This document shows, one piece after another, positions 49,789 through 59,564 of a DNA stretch of 64,000 nucleotides. Position 1 is the stretch's first letter. Each line of letters starts with the position of its first letter. The translations under genes and the position numbers were made by a program. The stretch is from an uncultured Alphaproteobacteria bacterium (GTDB lineage Bacteria; Pseudomonadota; Alphaproteobacteria; HIMB59; GCA-002718135), in assembly GCA_902602515.1 (NCBI GenBank), contig CACKRG010000001.1, forward strand, positions 62,001 to 126,000, read 5' to 3'. The notes under the pieces were generated by a model that ran no database searches, had not been told where the DNA came from, and saw nothing but the letters and a program-made list of their open reading frames with translations.

Positions 49789-52542
49789 TTATAACTTCTC
49801 AATTTTTGCTGCACAATATTTAAATTCAGGTATTTTACCATGAGGGTCTAAGGCTGGATTTGTTAATAAGTTTGCTGCGGCCTCATTATAACAAAAAGGA
49901 ATAAATATAACACCTTCAGGAATAGCTCTGTCCTGTCTAATTCTAATATCTAAAGATCCTCTTCTTGTAGATACTTTTATTTTATCACCAGGTTTCATAT
50001 TATTTTTAAAAATATCATTCGGAGAAATGGATACTGATGGCTCTGGTTCAATTGCATCAAGATTTGACGCTTTCCTTGTCATTGCGCCAGTATGCCAATG
50101 CTCTAATTGCCTTCCAGTTGTTAAAATCATTGAAAAATCACTATCTGGCATTTCATCTGGAGATGTGACACTTGCAGGAACAAATTTTCCCTTTCCAGTT
50201 TCATTTGGAAATTTATCACCAAAAACTATTTCATCTCCAGGACTAGTTGGTGATCTGCTGGGATATGTTACTGAGCTTTCTTTATCAAGTCTATCCCATG
50301 AAATATTGTTTAAAGATGGCATAGTTAATGACATTTCTTCATAAATTTCTTTTGGATGTTTATAATTCCATTTTAAGCCCATTTTTTTTGCTAATTCATT
50401 TGTTATCCACCAATCTTCTTTAGCTTCACCTGGTGCATCTATAGCCTTTCTGCCCATTTGAACTTGCCTATTTGTGTTCGTTGCTGTGCCATCTTTTTCA
50501 GGCCAGGCAGATGCAGGAAATATAACATCAGCATATGTTGCTGTTTCAGTGAGAAAAATATCTTGAACAACTAAATGTTCTAACAACTGCAAAGCCTCCC
50601 TAGCATGGTTAAGATCTGGATCTGACATTGCAGGATTTTCTCCAAGTATATACATGCCTTTAATAATTTTCTCATGAATAGCATCCATAATTTCAACAAC
50701 AGTTAATCCTTTTTTATCATCAAGAGCAATATCCCAAAATTTCTCAAAAAAATCTTTATTATTATTTTTTTCTACTAATTGATAATCTGGATACATCATT
50801 GGAATTAAGCCTGCATCAGAAGCTCCCTGAACATTATTTTGTCCTCTGAGTGGATGCAAGCCTGAGCCCCTTTTGCCTACATTACCTGTCATTAATGCTA
50901 ATGATATTAAACACCTAGCATTATCAGTTCCATGAACGTGCTGTGATACGCCCATTCCCCAAAAAATAATACCCTTATTAGTATTAGCATATAAACGAGC
51001 AACTTCCCTAATCAAACCAGCATCAATACCTGTTTCACTCTCCATAATATCAGGTGAGTAGTTTTTTAGGTGTTTTTTTAATTTGTCAAAGCCTTCAGTA
51101 TGTCTTTTAATATAATCTGTATTAAATAAGTTTTCTTCAATTATGACATTCATGATGGAATTAAGTAAAGCAACATCAGATCCTGGTTTAAATTGCAGCA
51201 TATGAGTTGCATGCTTTTTTAAAGCATGACCTCTAGGATCCATTACTATAAGTTTTGATCCGTTCTTTGCTGCATTCTTAAAAAAGGTTGCAGCAACTGG
51301 GTGATTTTCTGTAGGATTCGCACCTATAACAATAATTACATCAGAATGTTCTACTTCATAAAATGGGGCTGTAACAGCGCCGGATCCAATTGTTTCTAAT
51401 AATGCAGCAACAGATGATGCATGACAAAGACGGGTACAATGATCAACATTATTTGTATTAAAACCTGTTCTTATAAGTTTTTGGAATAAATAAGCCTCTT
51501 CATTTGAACACTTTGCAGATCCAAAACCAGCTAAATTACTTTTACCATTTCGTTTCTTTTTTAGTTCAAGAAATCCTTTAGCGGCGTAGTCTATTGCTTC
51601 TTCCCAACTCGCCTCTCTAAAATATTCGTGAATGTTTGAAAAATTTATACTAGGGTGAAGATCTTTCTTTTTACCTTTGATTCTAATTAATGGCTTTGTT
51701 AATCTTTCCGGATTATTTACATAATCAAAACCAAATCTTCCTTTAACACATAATCTATTTTTATTAGCTGGGCCATCAGTTCCATTTACATATTTTATTT
51801 TATTATCCTTAACATTATATTCAATCTGGCATCCAACACCACAATATGGACATACACTATTAACTTTTTTATCTACATCACTATGACCAACACCATCCTT
51901 ATCTACCACTGAGGCTGGCATAAGAGCTCCAGTTGGACAAGCTTGAACACATTCACCGCAGGCAACGCAAGTACTATCACCCATTGGGTCATCAAAATCA
52001 AAAACAATTTTTGAATTTTCTCCCCTATAAGCCATTCCAATGACATCATTAACTTGAACTTCTCTACAAGCTCTTACACATAAATTACATTGAATACATG
52101 CATCTAAATTTACTGCCATACTTGGATGAGATGTATCAGGCTGGCAAGGTGTCTTTTTTGGAAATCTACTTTCTTTAATATCTACTTTGTCTATCCAATT
52201 CCAGAATTGTGAATTACTATCATGTGCAATATCTCTGTCTGGTTGATCTGATAAAAGTAGCTCAAAAACAAGCTCTCTAGATTTTTTAGCCTTTTCTGAT
52301 GAAGTTTTGACTTTCATTTCATTAGTCGGCTGTCTAATACACGAAGCAGCTAAAACTCTTTCACCTTCAATCTCAACCATACAAGCTCTGCAGTTTCCAT
52401 CAGCCCTATAACCTGGTTTGTTAGCATAACATAAATGTGGAATTTCAGTTCCTAATCTATTTGCAACCTGCCAAATTGTTTCGTCTTTATAAGCTTCAAC
52501 CTCTTTGTTATTTAAATAAAACTTAATTTTATTTTCACTCAT
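49789..52542 (-). CDS. fdsA: NAD-dependent formate dehydrogenase catalytic (alpha) subunit
   Basis: About 917 residues. Order: [2Fe-2S] domain (HLCYANKPGYRADGNCRACM), a His/Cys cluster region, two [4Fe-4S] sets (CIQCNLCVRACREV and CVACGECVQACPTGAL), a further [4Fe-4S] set CPYCGVGCQ...CVKG, then the molybdopterin domains. The metal ligand is Cys373 in RLCHASS, where E. coli FdhF has selenocysteine. No signal peptide, so cytoplasmic. ATG at 52542 overlaps the upstream subunit gene by eight bases; a TTG at 52560 is also in frame. Oxidises formate to CO2 and passes electrons to the flavoprotein subunit. Confidence 0.94.
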   Translation of the reverse strand: MSENKIKFYLNNKEVEAYKDETIWQVANRLGTEIPHLCYANKPGYRADGNCRACMVEIEGERVLAASCIRQPTNEMKVKTSSEKAKKSRELVFELLLSDQPDRDIAHDSNSQFWNWIDKVDIKESRFPKKTPCQPDTSHPSMAVNLDACIQCNLCVRACREVQVNDVIGMAYRGENSKIVFDFDDPMGDSTCVACGECVQACPTGALMPASVVDKDGVGHSDVDKKVNSVCPYCGVGCQIEYNVKDNKIKYVNGTDGPANKNRLCVKGRFGFDYVNNPERLTKPLIRIKGKKKDLHPSINFSNIHEYFREASWEEAIDYAAKGFLELKKKRNGKSNLAGFGSAKCSNEEAYLFQKLIRTGFNTNNVDHCTRLCHASSVAALLETIGSGAVTAPFYEVEHSDVIIVIGANPTENHPVAATFFKNAAKNGSKLIVMDPRGHALKKHATHMLQFKPGSDVALLNSIMNVIIEENLFNTDYIKRHTEGFDKLKKHLKNYSPDIMESETGIDAGLIREVARLYANTNKGIIFWGMGVSQHVHGTDNARCLISLALMTGNVGKRGSGLHPLRGQNNVQGASDAGLIPMMYPDYQLVEKNNNKDFFEKFWDIALDDKKGLTVVEIMDAIHEKIIKGMYILGENPAMSDPDLNHAREALQLLEHLVVQDIFLTETATYADVIFPASAWPEKDGTATNTNRQVQMGRKAIDAPGEAKEDWWITNELAKKMGLKWNYKHPKEIYEEMSLTMPSLNNISWDRLDKESSVTYPSRSPTSPGDEIVFGDKFPNETGKGKFVPASVTSPDEMPDSDFSMILTTGRQLEHWHTGAMTRKASNLDAIEPEPSVSISPNDIFKNNMKPGDKIKVSTRRGSLDIRIRQDRAIPEGVIFIPFCYNEAAANLLTNPALDPHGKIPEFKYCAAKIEKL

Positions 52543-54238
52543 AGGAGATCTCGTTTTCAAAATACTTTAAAACAGAATTAAGAGGATTTGTTGCAGCTTG
52601 ACCCAATCCACAAATTGAAGCTTGAGACATAACTTGTGATAAATCAGCTAACTTTTTCTTATTCCAATTTTTTTCTTTCATTAATTTAACTGTTTTTTCT
52701 GTACCAGCTCTACATGGTGTGCATTGACCACAGCTTTCTTCCTCAAAAAATCTAAGTAAGTTTAGAGCAACATCTTTCATATTGTCTTTATCAGATAAAA
52801 CTACTATTGCCGCAGAACCAAGAAAACATCCAGCTTCAGCGAGTTCTTTAGAGCCATAATCTAGAGGAATATTATTCATTGATGCAGGCAAAATCCCCCC
52901 AGAGGCACCTCCAGGGAGATATCCTTTGAAAACATGTCCTTCTTCCATACCATCACAGTAATTATCAATTAACTCTTGAATTGTAATACCTGCAGGTGCA
53001 ACTTTTACTCCCGGCTTCTTTACATGACCGGAAACTGAAAAACTATGAAAACCCTTTTTCCCACTATAACCTTGATCAGCAAACCATTGCGGTCCGTTTT
53101 CAATTATATCTCTTATCCAATAAAGTGTTTCCAAATTATTAGTAAGTGTTGGACGTCCGAACAATCCTATTTCTGCAACATAAGGCGGTCTATGTCTTGG
53201 AAGACCTCTTTTACCTTCTATACTTTCAATCATAGCTGACTCTTCACCGCAAATATAGGCACCTGCACCTCGTCTTATAATAAAATAGTTTTTAGGAATT
53301 ATACACTCAGTTTCTAATTTATTTATTTCGTCATTTAAAATTTTTATTACAGCTGGATATTCGTCTCTCATATAAATATAAACTTTATCAGCATTAATAA
53401 AATTAGATGCGATTAAGGCGCCTTCCAAAAATCTATGTGGATCTTTTTCAAGATATGATCTATCTTTAAAAGTACCTGGCTCACCCTCATCACCATTTAC
53501 AGCAACAAATTTTTGCCCTTTATATCCAGAGACAATTTCCCATTTTTTTCCAGTAGGAAAACCTGCACCACCTTTACCTTTCAAACCACTCTCATTTAAA
53601 GAAAGTAAAATTTGTTTTTTTGTAATTATCCCTTTTTTAATTTTATTAGCAATTACGTAACCGCCATTTTTCATATATTCTTTTAGACCAATAAAATTAG
53701 GAATTATTGGATCAAATTTTTTTTCTTCTATTGTTTTTTTAACATCTTTTAAGCTAGCTTTATCAACATAATTTTTACCAACACATACAGTAGGAGCAAC
53801 TTGACATCTGCCCATACAAGGACCAGGAACAACCTTAATATTACGGTCTTGAAGGCTTTCTAGATCTTTAAGTAGTTTATGTGCACCAAATAATTCACAT
53901 GTTAAACTTTCACATACTCTTACAACTTTGATAGGATTATAATTTTCAGCATTTTTTACTATATTGAAATGCGCATAGAATGTTGCTACTTCATATATTT
54001 CAGTAAGAGGTAAATTTGTTAAAGTTGATAGTGCTACTAGATGTTTATCGAACAAAACTCCAAAATTATCTTGTAATACATGTAAATACTCAATTAGCTC
54101 ATCACGCTTAAATATAGTTCCAGTAAATAGTTTAGAAACCTCATTTAAGTAATTATCATCAACTTGCCTGCCTTTAGGCGCCCATCTTCTTTTTTTCTTT
54201 TTTAAAGAATTTTCCGTTTGAGAAACAAATTTATCCAT
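52535..54238 (-). CDS. fdsB: Formate dehydrogenase fused NuoE/NuoF-like (FdsG-FdsB) flavoprotein subunit
   Basis: 567 residues that fuse two normally separate subunits. Residues ~1-170 are a thioredoxin-like [2Fe-2S] domain (CESLTCELF and GPCMGRCQVAP). Residues ~190-567 are the FMN/NADH-binding domain (LKGKGGAGFPTGKKWE, NGDEGEPGTFKDR, GAGAYICGEESAMIES) with the [4Fe-4S] motif SCGQCTPCRAGT. It reduces NAD+ with electrons from the alpha subunit. The fusion is known in alphaproteobacterial formate dehydrogenases. Confidence 0.93.
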   Translation of the reverse strand: MDKFVSQTENSLKKKKRRWAPKGRQVDDNYLNEVSKLFTGTIFKRDELIEYLHVLQDNFGVLFDKHLVALSTLTNLPLTEIYEVATFYAHFNIVKNAENYNPIKVVRVCESLTCELFGAHKLLKDLESLQDRNIKVVPGPCMGRCQVAPTVCVGKNYVDKASLKDVKKTIEEKKFDPIIPNFIGLKEYMKNGGYVIANKIKKGIITKKQILLSLNESGLKGKGGAGFPTGKKWEIVSGYKGQKFVAVNGDEGEPGTFKDRSYLEKDPHRFLEGALIASNFINADKVYIYMRDEYPAVIKILNDEINKLETECIIPKNYFIIRRGAGAYICGEESAMIESIEGKRGLPRHRPPYVAEIGLFGRPTLTNNLETLYWIRDIIENGPQWFADQGYSGKKGFHSFSVSGHVKKPGVKVAPAGITIQELIDNYCDGMEEGHVFKGYLPGGASGGILPASMNNIPLDYGSKELAEAGCFLGSAAIVVLSDKDNMKDVALNLLRFFEEESCGQCTPCRAGTEKTVKLMKEKNWNKKKLADLSQVMSQASICGLGQAATNPLNSVLKYFENEISYE

Positions 54239-54283
54239 TCTAGCGTTCCAATTTTTATAATATATATTAAGTAACAGAAAGTC

Positions 54284-54532
54284 ATGAAAGATTTAATTGA
54301 AAATGATGAAATAGTACTTGATACTAGTGGTACAGAATGTCCTATACCGGTACTTAAAGCAAGAAGACTAGCTTCTGAACTAACAAAAGATATTATAGTT
54401 AAAGTTATAGCAACTGACCCTTTAGCAGAGGCAGATTTTGAACATTACTGTGAACAATCAAAATTTGAATACTTAAATTGTATCAAAGATAATGGTAAGA
54501 TTATAATTCGTTTTAAATTTAAAAAAATCTAA
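54284..54532 (+). CDS. tusA: TusA/SirA-family sulfur carrier protein
   Basis: 82 residues. The conserved CPIPVLKARRLA carries the active Cys of the TusA family. In E. coli TusA delivers persulfide sulfur for tRNA thiolation and affects molybdenum cofactor sulfur supply. Divergent from fdsB and convergent with moeA, so a role in sulfuring the formate dehydrogenase cofactor with FdhD is plausible here. Confidence 0.87.
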   Translation: MKDLIENDEIVLDTSGTECPIPVLKARRLASELTKDIIVKVIATDPLAEADFEHYCEQSKFEYLNCIKDNGKIIIRFKFKKI

Positions 54533-54533
54533 T

Positions 54534-55748
54534 TTAGAAAAGAGTATTAAAATCATAAAAATCAAATATATCACCTTTATTAATCTCTGATACATCTTCA
54601 TTTATTTCTATAATACCGTCTGAGTATGAAACTGAACTAATCATACCAGATCCTTGTTTAGGATATTTAAGTGCTATATCTTTTTTGTTTACTCTCTTTT
54701 TGATTATTCTTAACCATTCCATTCTTTGAGTTTTTTTCTTCATACTAAAATTAGCAACAATTTTATTTGAGTTTGGCAGTTTAAAGCCTCCCCCTGATAA
54801 TTTTTCTACTAATGGATTAATCAACATAGCATACAATAATTGTACTGATACTGGATTCCCCGGCAAGCAAATGACATAGCAATTATTTATCCTTCCAACA
54901 GCAATAGGTCTGCCAGGTTTTATTGCAGCTCTCCAAAAAAATAAGTTACCTAAATTTGATAATGCATTAATTAAATGATCTTCATCACCAACTGAAGCAC
55001 CTCCAGCAGTAATAATAATATTATTTTTTTTAGAAGCGCTTAAAAGATTATTTTTAACAATTTTTAAATTATCTTTAAGATTTCCACAATATTTCTTTGA
55101 AATAAATTTTTGATCTAGCAACGAATTAAGCGCAAAAAAATTTGAATTATTTATTTCTGAATATTTTAAATTGTTAGTTGGTTTTCGTAATTCATTCCCA
55201 CTGGTAAAAAAGCCAATTTTAATTTTTTTAAAAACTTTGACTTTTCTTATTCCAGAAGCAGCTATTAAGTTAATGTTTTGTTGATTAATTTTTGATCCTT
55301 TAAATAAGATTTTTTGATTTTTTTTTATATCTTCACCTTTAAGTCTATAATTTTCTCCAAAACTAGGAACTTTTAAAATCTCAATTCTATTTTTATTTAT
55401 TAATGTATTTTCTTGCATAACTACAGTTGAAGAATTTGAAGGCATTTTTGCTCCTGTAAATACTCTAACTGCTTCACCAGATTTTATTTTAATATTTTTT
55501 TTATCACCAGCTGCAATTCTTCTATCACAATAAAAAAATTTTTTTTTATTTAGATCTTTTTTTAATAATGCATAACCATCAACAGCAGAATTATTAAATG
55601 GAGGTAAATTTACTTTGCTTTTCAAATCCTCAAATAAAAACCTTCCTTGAGAATTTTGCAAATCTACGAATTCCGGTTTTATAATTATCGCATTCTGTTT
55701 TTTAAAAAGTTTAACTATTTGCTTTTTTGTTAATGGTAATTTATTCAT
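54534..55748 (-). CDS. moeA: Molybdopterin molybdenumtransferase MoeA
   Basis: 404 residues. Typical blocks: PPFNNSAVDGYAL, RVFTGAKMPSNSSTVVMQEN, FTSGNEL, ITAGGASVGDEDHL and KPGRPIAVGRI. Inserts molybdate (or tungstate) into adenylylated molybdopterin. Overlaps mobB by four bases. Confidence 0.95.
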   Translation of the reverse strand: MNKLPLTKKQIVKLFKKQNAIIIKPEFVDLQNSQGRFLFEDLKSKVNLPPFNNSAVDGYALLKKDLNKKKFFYCDRRIAAGDKKNIKIKSGEAVRVFTGAKMPSNSSTVVMQENTLINKNRIEILKVPSFGENYRLKGEDIKKNQKILFKGSKINQQNINLIAASGIRKVKVFKKIKIGFFTSGNELRKPTNNLKYSEINNSNFFALNSLLDQKFISKKYCGNLKDNLKIVKNNLLSASKKNNIIITAGGASVGDEDHLINALSNLGNLFFWRAAIKPGRPIAVGRINNCYVICLPGNPVSVQLLYAMLINPLVEKLSGGGFKLPNSNKIVANFSMKKKTQRMEWLRIIKKRVNKKDIALKYPKQGSGMISSVSYSDGIIEINEDVSEINKGDIFDFYDFNTLF

Positions 55749-56230
55749 TTTATACCTTTTAAAATAAAGTTAACAATATTATCAATCTCATTTATTTTGA
55801 ATTGTTTTAAATCAGTATCAATTTTTTCTTCTGAAATAACAGCCTGAATATTTGAAATTTTATTAAATAAATAGTTATCATCTCCCTTTTTAATTATCTC
55901 AATTTTTGGATGATTATCATTTTTAAAGCCTTCTACAATAACAAAATCTGTTTCACTTAATTGATTTAACAAATCATTTAAAGATTGCTCTTTAGAATTA
56001 TTAAGTTCTGTAATTTTTACCCATCTCTTTGATGAGCTGATTATTACTTGCGTGGATCCTGACTCTCTATGAATATAACTATCAGTATTTTTATGATCAA
56101 TATCAAATTCATGATGAGCATGCTTAATAGATGCAACAGTATAATTTTTAGTTTTTAATTTATTAATAATTTTACTTGCAAAATATGTCTTTCCAGAATT
56201 CTTCCATCCAACTATGCCTACAATCTTCAT
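55745..56230 (-). CDS. mobB: Molybdopterin-guanine dinucleotide biosynthesis adapter MobB
   Basis: 161 residues. P-loop VGWKNSGKTYFA at 7-18, Walker-B-like VIVEGFKND, and SIKHAHHEFDIDHKNTDS typical of MobB. GTP-binding helper of MobA. Overlaps both moeA and the permease gene by four bases. Confidence 0.93.
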   Translation of the reverse strand: MKIVGIVGWKNSGKTYFASKIINKLKTKNYTVASIKHAHHEFDIDHKNTDSYIHRESGSTQVIISSSKRWVKITELNNSKEQSLNDLLNQLSETDFVIVEGFKNDNHPKIEIIKKGDDNYLFNKISNIQAVISEEKIDTDLKQFKINEIDNIVNFILKGIK

Positions 56231-56919
56231 TTAACTGATCTATTATTTAATAAATAGACAAAAGAATATATAATAATTGTGATTGAAATAAGTACTAGGC
56301 CTAAAGCCATAGCATACTCTAAATTACCCATTCGAGTTTCAAGAGAGATTGCGGTAGTCATTACACGAGTATAATGATCAATGTTTCCACCTACAATCAT
56401 AACAGCCCCTACTTCAGAAATAGCTCTTCCAAAAGCTGATAATAATGTTGTAATTAATAAAAAGTAACTATGATTAAATAAAAGTTTTGCTGAACCCAAA
56501 AAAGGAATATTCAATGATCTGATCTGATCTTTGAATTCAAACCAATTCTTAGAAAATATTTCATGAGATAAGGATACAATAATTGGAAATATTATAATTG
56601 TTTGAGCAATAATCATTGCTGATGGAGTATACAATAGTTGCAAAACTCCAAGAGGACCACCAGAAGCAAAAATAAAATAAACAATCAAACCAACAACTAC
56701 TGGTGGGATACCCATTAACGAGTTTAATAAGACAAGTAAAATTTTTTTTAGAAAAAAATTACGAAGTGCTAAATAATAACCTATTAAAAAACCCAAAATT
56801 GAGGCAATAATTAGTGCTGTAAAACTAACAAATAAAGATAAAAATATTATGTCCCATAACTCTTGATCAAATGTAATGATTAATTGTATGGAATTTATAA
56901 AAATTTCAAATATGTTCAT
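56227..56919 (-). CDS. tupB: Tungstate-type ABC transporter permease
   Basis: 230 residues from ATG at 56919, five to six membrane helices. The TupB-like region FGRAISEVGAVMIVGGNIDH and TRVMTTAISLETRMGN is clear, and is closer to tungstate (TupB) than molybdate (ModB) permeases. A TTG at 56979 would extend it into fdhD and is rejected. No partner ATPase (TupC) or binding protein (TupA) gene is in the window. Clustering with moeA/mobB/fdh points to cofactor metal supply. Confidence 0.85.
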   Translation of the reverse strand: MNIFEIFINSIQLIITFDQELWDIIFLSLFVSFTALIIASILGFLIGYYLALRNFFLKKILLVLLNSLMGIPPVVVGLIVYFIFASGGPLGVLQLLYTPSAMIIAQTIIIFPIIVSLSHEIFSKNWFEFKDQIRSLNIPFLGSAKLLFNHSYFLLITTLLSAFGRAISEVGAVMIVGGNIDHYTRVMTTAISLETRMGNLEYAMALGLVLISITIIIYSFVYLLNNRSVK

Positions 56920-56945
56920 ATAAATTATTAGGTTATTTACAACAT

Positions 56946-57761
56946 ATGAAAAAAAAAGAGAAATATTTAGTATCACCAAATATTAAAGATAAATCCCTTA
57001 TAACTGAGCTAAAAGGCATAGATGAAAATGGTAAACAGATTAAATCAAAAGTTATAAACGAAAAATCACTTACAATATTTCTAAATAATCAAGAAATAGT
57101 GACTTTAATGTCGATTGGTGATCATCCAAAATATCTTGCAATTGGATACTTACTTAATCAAAATATGCTCAAAAAAAATGATAAAATTTCAAAAGTAGAA
57201 GTAGACAAAGAGTTGAATGTTGTTGTTGTTCGGACCAAACGGAAAACTAACTATGAAAATAAATTAAAGAAAAAGATCACAACAAGTGGTTGTGCAATAG
57301 GAACAGTTTTTGGTGATATATATAATGAAATAAAAAAAATTAAATTAAATACAAAGAAAAAAATAAAACATAAATGGATTTATGAAATTTCAAAAAAAAT
57401 AACTTTAACTCCAAGTCTATACCTAGAAGCTGGTGCAATTCATGGCTGCGCTATCATTGAAAATAATAAACCATTAATTTACATGGAGGATGTAGGCAGA
57501 CATAATGCTGTAGATAAAATTGCTGGATATATGTTCTTAAAAAAAGTAAGTTCATCAAATAAGTTTTTTTATACTACAGGTAGATTAACTAGTGAGATGG
57601 TTATAAAGACTATTAAAATGAAAATTCCTATTTTGATATCTAGATCTGGTTTTACTTCATGGGGTGTTGAATTAGCAAAGGAATCAAATTTAACACTAAT
57701 TGGAAGGGCAAAAGGTAAAAAATATTTAGTTTTATCAGGAGAAGAAAGAATTGAATATTAG
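56946..57761 (+). CDS. fdhD: Formate dehydrogenase sulfurtransferase FdhD
   Basis: 271 residues. Conserved EDVGRHNAVDKIAGY and TTGRLTSEMVIKT are present. It transfers sulfur to the bis-PGD metal. The flexible loop that is CxxC in E. coli here reads SGCAIGTVF: Cys116 is kept and the second position is Gly119. Divergent from tupB with only 26 bases between starts; overlaps mobA by 11 bases. Confidence 0.93.
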   Translation: MKKKEKYLVSPNIKDKSLITELKGIDENGKQIKSKVINEKSLTIFLNNQEIVTLMSIGDHPKYLAIGYLLNQNMLKKNDKISKVEVDKELNVVVVRTKRKTNYENKLKKKITTSGCAIGTVFGDIYNEIKKIKLNTKKKIKHKWIYEISKKITLTPSLYLEAGAIHGCAIIENNKPLIYMEDVGRHNAVDKIAGYMFLKKVSSSNKFFYTTGRLTSEMVIKTIKMKIPILISRSGFTSWGVELAKESNLTLIGRAKGKKYLVLSGEERIEY

Positions 57762-58359
57762 TAAAGAAAAAATATTATTTGCAATTTTAGCAGGTGGTCA
57801 ATCTAAAAGATTTGGAGGTGGCTATAAAACTTTTACTAAAATTAGTGGAACAACCATGCTAAATCAAATTATTAAAATATTAAGTAATTTTAGTAATGAT
57901 ATACTTATAAATGCTAATAATTTAGAAGAATTTGAAAGCCTAAATTACAATATTGTAAAAGATAAGTTTGAAGGATTTCTTGGTCCTCTAGCTGGCATTC
58001 ATGCTTCAATTTTATGGATGTTAAATAACAACAAAGAAAAAGAATGGTTGTTTACTGTTCCAAGTGATACACCTTTTTTACCAAGTAACTTACTAGATAA
58101 ATTTTTATCATCATATTCCTCTGGTATAAAAATTCTGATAGCAAGGTCAAATAATAGACATCATCCAGTTATTGCAATGTGGCACGTTTCTCTTTTAAAG
58201 AGTTTAGAAAAAGAATTAAAATTAAAAAATAGTAAAATTATGCTTTGGGTTAAAAAACATAAATATAAATTTGTTGATTTTGATGCTGATCAAGAAAAAA
58301 ATTTTTTTAATATAAACACACAAGTTGACTTAAATGATGCAAAAAAAATAATAATCTAA
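57751..58359 (+). CDS. mobA: Molybdenum cofactor guanylyltransferase MobA
   Basis: 202 residues. Nucleotidyltransferase motif AILAGGQSKRFGGGYK, LGPLAGIHASI and VPSDTPFLP. Adds GMP to molybdopterin to make MGD for formate dehydrogenase. TTG at 57751, with an AGGAG site upstream, overlaps the end of fdhD. Confidence 0.93.
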   Translation: MNISKEKILFAILAGGQSKRFGGGYKTFTKISGTTMLNQIIKILSNFSNDILINANNLEEFESLNYNIVKDKFEGFLGPLAGIHASILWMLNNNKEKEWLFTVPSDTPFLPSNLLDKFLSSYSSGIKILIARSNNRHHPVIAMWHVSLLKSLEKELKLKNSKIMLWVKKHKYKFVDFDADQEKNFFNINTQVDLNDAKKIII

Positions 58360-58404
58360 TTAAGTGTTTGAATAATTTTTTTTTTCTATAAGGAATGTTT
58401 TAAA

Positions 58405-59499
58405 ATGCGATTATCAATATATAAAGTCTTTCCAGGAATTATTTTAAGTTTTATAATTGCATACTCAGGAATATATTTAAGTAGCTTTATTGCTAATGAA
58501 TTATTAAATTTAAGTAAAAGTCCAATTTCTCCAATTATGATTTCAATAATAATTGGTTTATTAATTGGAAATATTTTTAAAATTCCTTCAATATTTTCTG
58601 AAGGAATTAAATTTTCTCTGAAATTTATTCTAAGATTAGGAATTATTTGTCTTGGTATTAGATTAGGTCTTTTGGATATTTTAAAGTTAGGAGTTATTGG
58701 TATACCATTAATTATTGCTTGTATAATTTTTTCAATATTATTAGTTAATTATTTTTGTAAATTTTTAAATGTTCCTTCAAAAATAGGTTCTCTTATAGCT
58801 GTTGGTACAAGTATATGTGGCGCTTCAGCAATAGTTGCAACTAGCCCAGCTATTAACGCTAATAAAGAAGATGTTACATACGCAATTGCTAATATTACCA
58901 TATTTGGGTTAATTGCTATGTTTATATATCCATTTCTAGGACATTATCTATTTAAAGGTGATGAACTATCAATTGGTTTGTTTTTGGGCACATCAATTCA
59001 TGAAACTGCTCAAGTAGCTGGTGCAGGATTAATTTATTCAGAGCAGTTTAGCTCTCCAATTACTATGGATATAGCAACTGTAACTAAACTTGTAAGAAAT
59101 ATTAGTATGATAATTGTTATTCCATTTATAAGTTATTTGTACTTTAAAAATAATATTGATACAGAAAATAAAAAACCGTCAATTCTATCAATGTTTCCTC
59201 TGTTTATTATTGGTTTCATAATTATGGGCTTAATTAGAACAATTGGCGACTACAGTTTTCAAAGCTATAATCTAGCATTTGGTCTATTTATGATAGATCA
59301 ATGGGTTTCAATAATTAATTTTATTAAATTATTAGCAGAATACTCTTTAGCTATAGCAATGGCAGCAGTTGGTATAAGTACAAACTTTGCATCATTAAGA
59401 AGCTTAGGCATAAGGCCATTTTATGTTGGTTTCTCGGCGGCCATAAGTGTTGGATTTGTCAGTTATGTTGGAATTATTATTTTAAATTATTTTATTTAG
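58405..59499 (+). CDS. YeiH/PSE family putative sulfate or anion exporter
   Basis: 364 residues, about ten membrane helices, UPF0324/YeiH family. Conserved GTSICGASAIVATSPAI in the middle and GTSIHETAQVAGAG later, forming the two pseudo-symmetric halves. The transported anion is unproven in the family; sulfate, sulfite or small organosulfonate breakdown products have been suggested. Followed by a TauE-type exporter on the same strand. Confidence 0.85.
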   Translation: MRLSIYKVFPGIILSFIIAYSGIYLSSFIANELLNLSKSPISPIMISIIIGLLIGNIFKIPSIFSEGIKFSLKFILRLGIICLGIRLGLLDILKLGVIGIPLIIACIIFSILLVNYFCKFLNVPSKIGSLIAVGTSICGASAIVATSPAINANKEDVTYAIANITIFGLIAMFIYPFLGHYLFKGDELSIGLFLGTSIHETAQVAGAGLIYSEQFSSPITMDIATVTKLVRNISMIIVIPFISYLYFKNNIDTENKKPSILSMFPLFIIGFIIMGLIRTIGDYSFQSYNLAFGLFMIDQWVSIINFIKLLAEYSLAIAMAAVGISTNFASLRSLGIRPFYVGFSAAISVGFVSYVGIIILNYFI

Positions 59500-59520
59500 T
59501 TTTCTTTAAGCAAATATAAT

Positions 59521-59549
59521 TTGTACTTGGGAAGTATTAATTATATAAA
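59521..59549 (+). promoter_or_regulatory. Putative promoter of tauE operon
   Basis: A TTGTAC at 59521-59526 and TATAAA at 59544-59549 with a 17-base spacer. The start would lie about nine bases before the tauE ATG (59565), which has no visible Shine-Dalgarno site. Confidence 0.45.
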
Positions 59550-59564
59550 AAATTTAATCATAAA

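Noticed and set aside
51421-51430. Selenocysteine at the formate dehydrogenase active site
   Set aside because: The codon is TGT (Cys), not TGA, so no selenocysteine is required.
56920-56979. Extended TTG start of the TupB-like gene
   Set aside because: It would overlap the divergent fdhD start and has no ribosome site; ATG at 56919 gives normal permease length.
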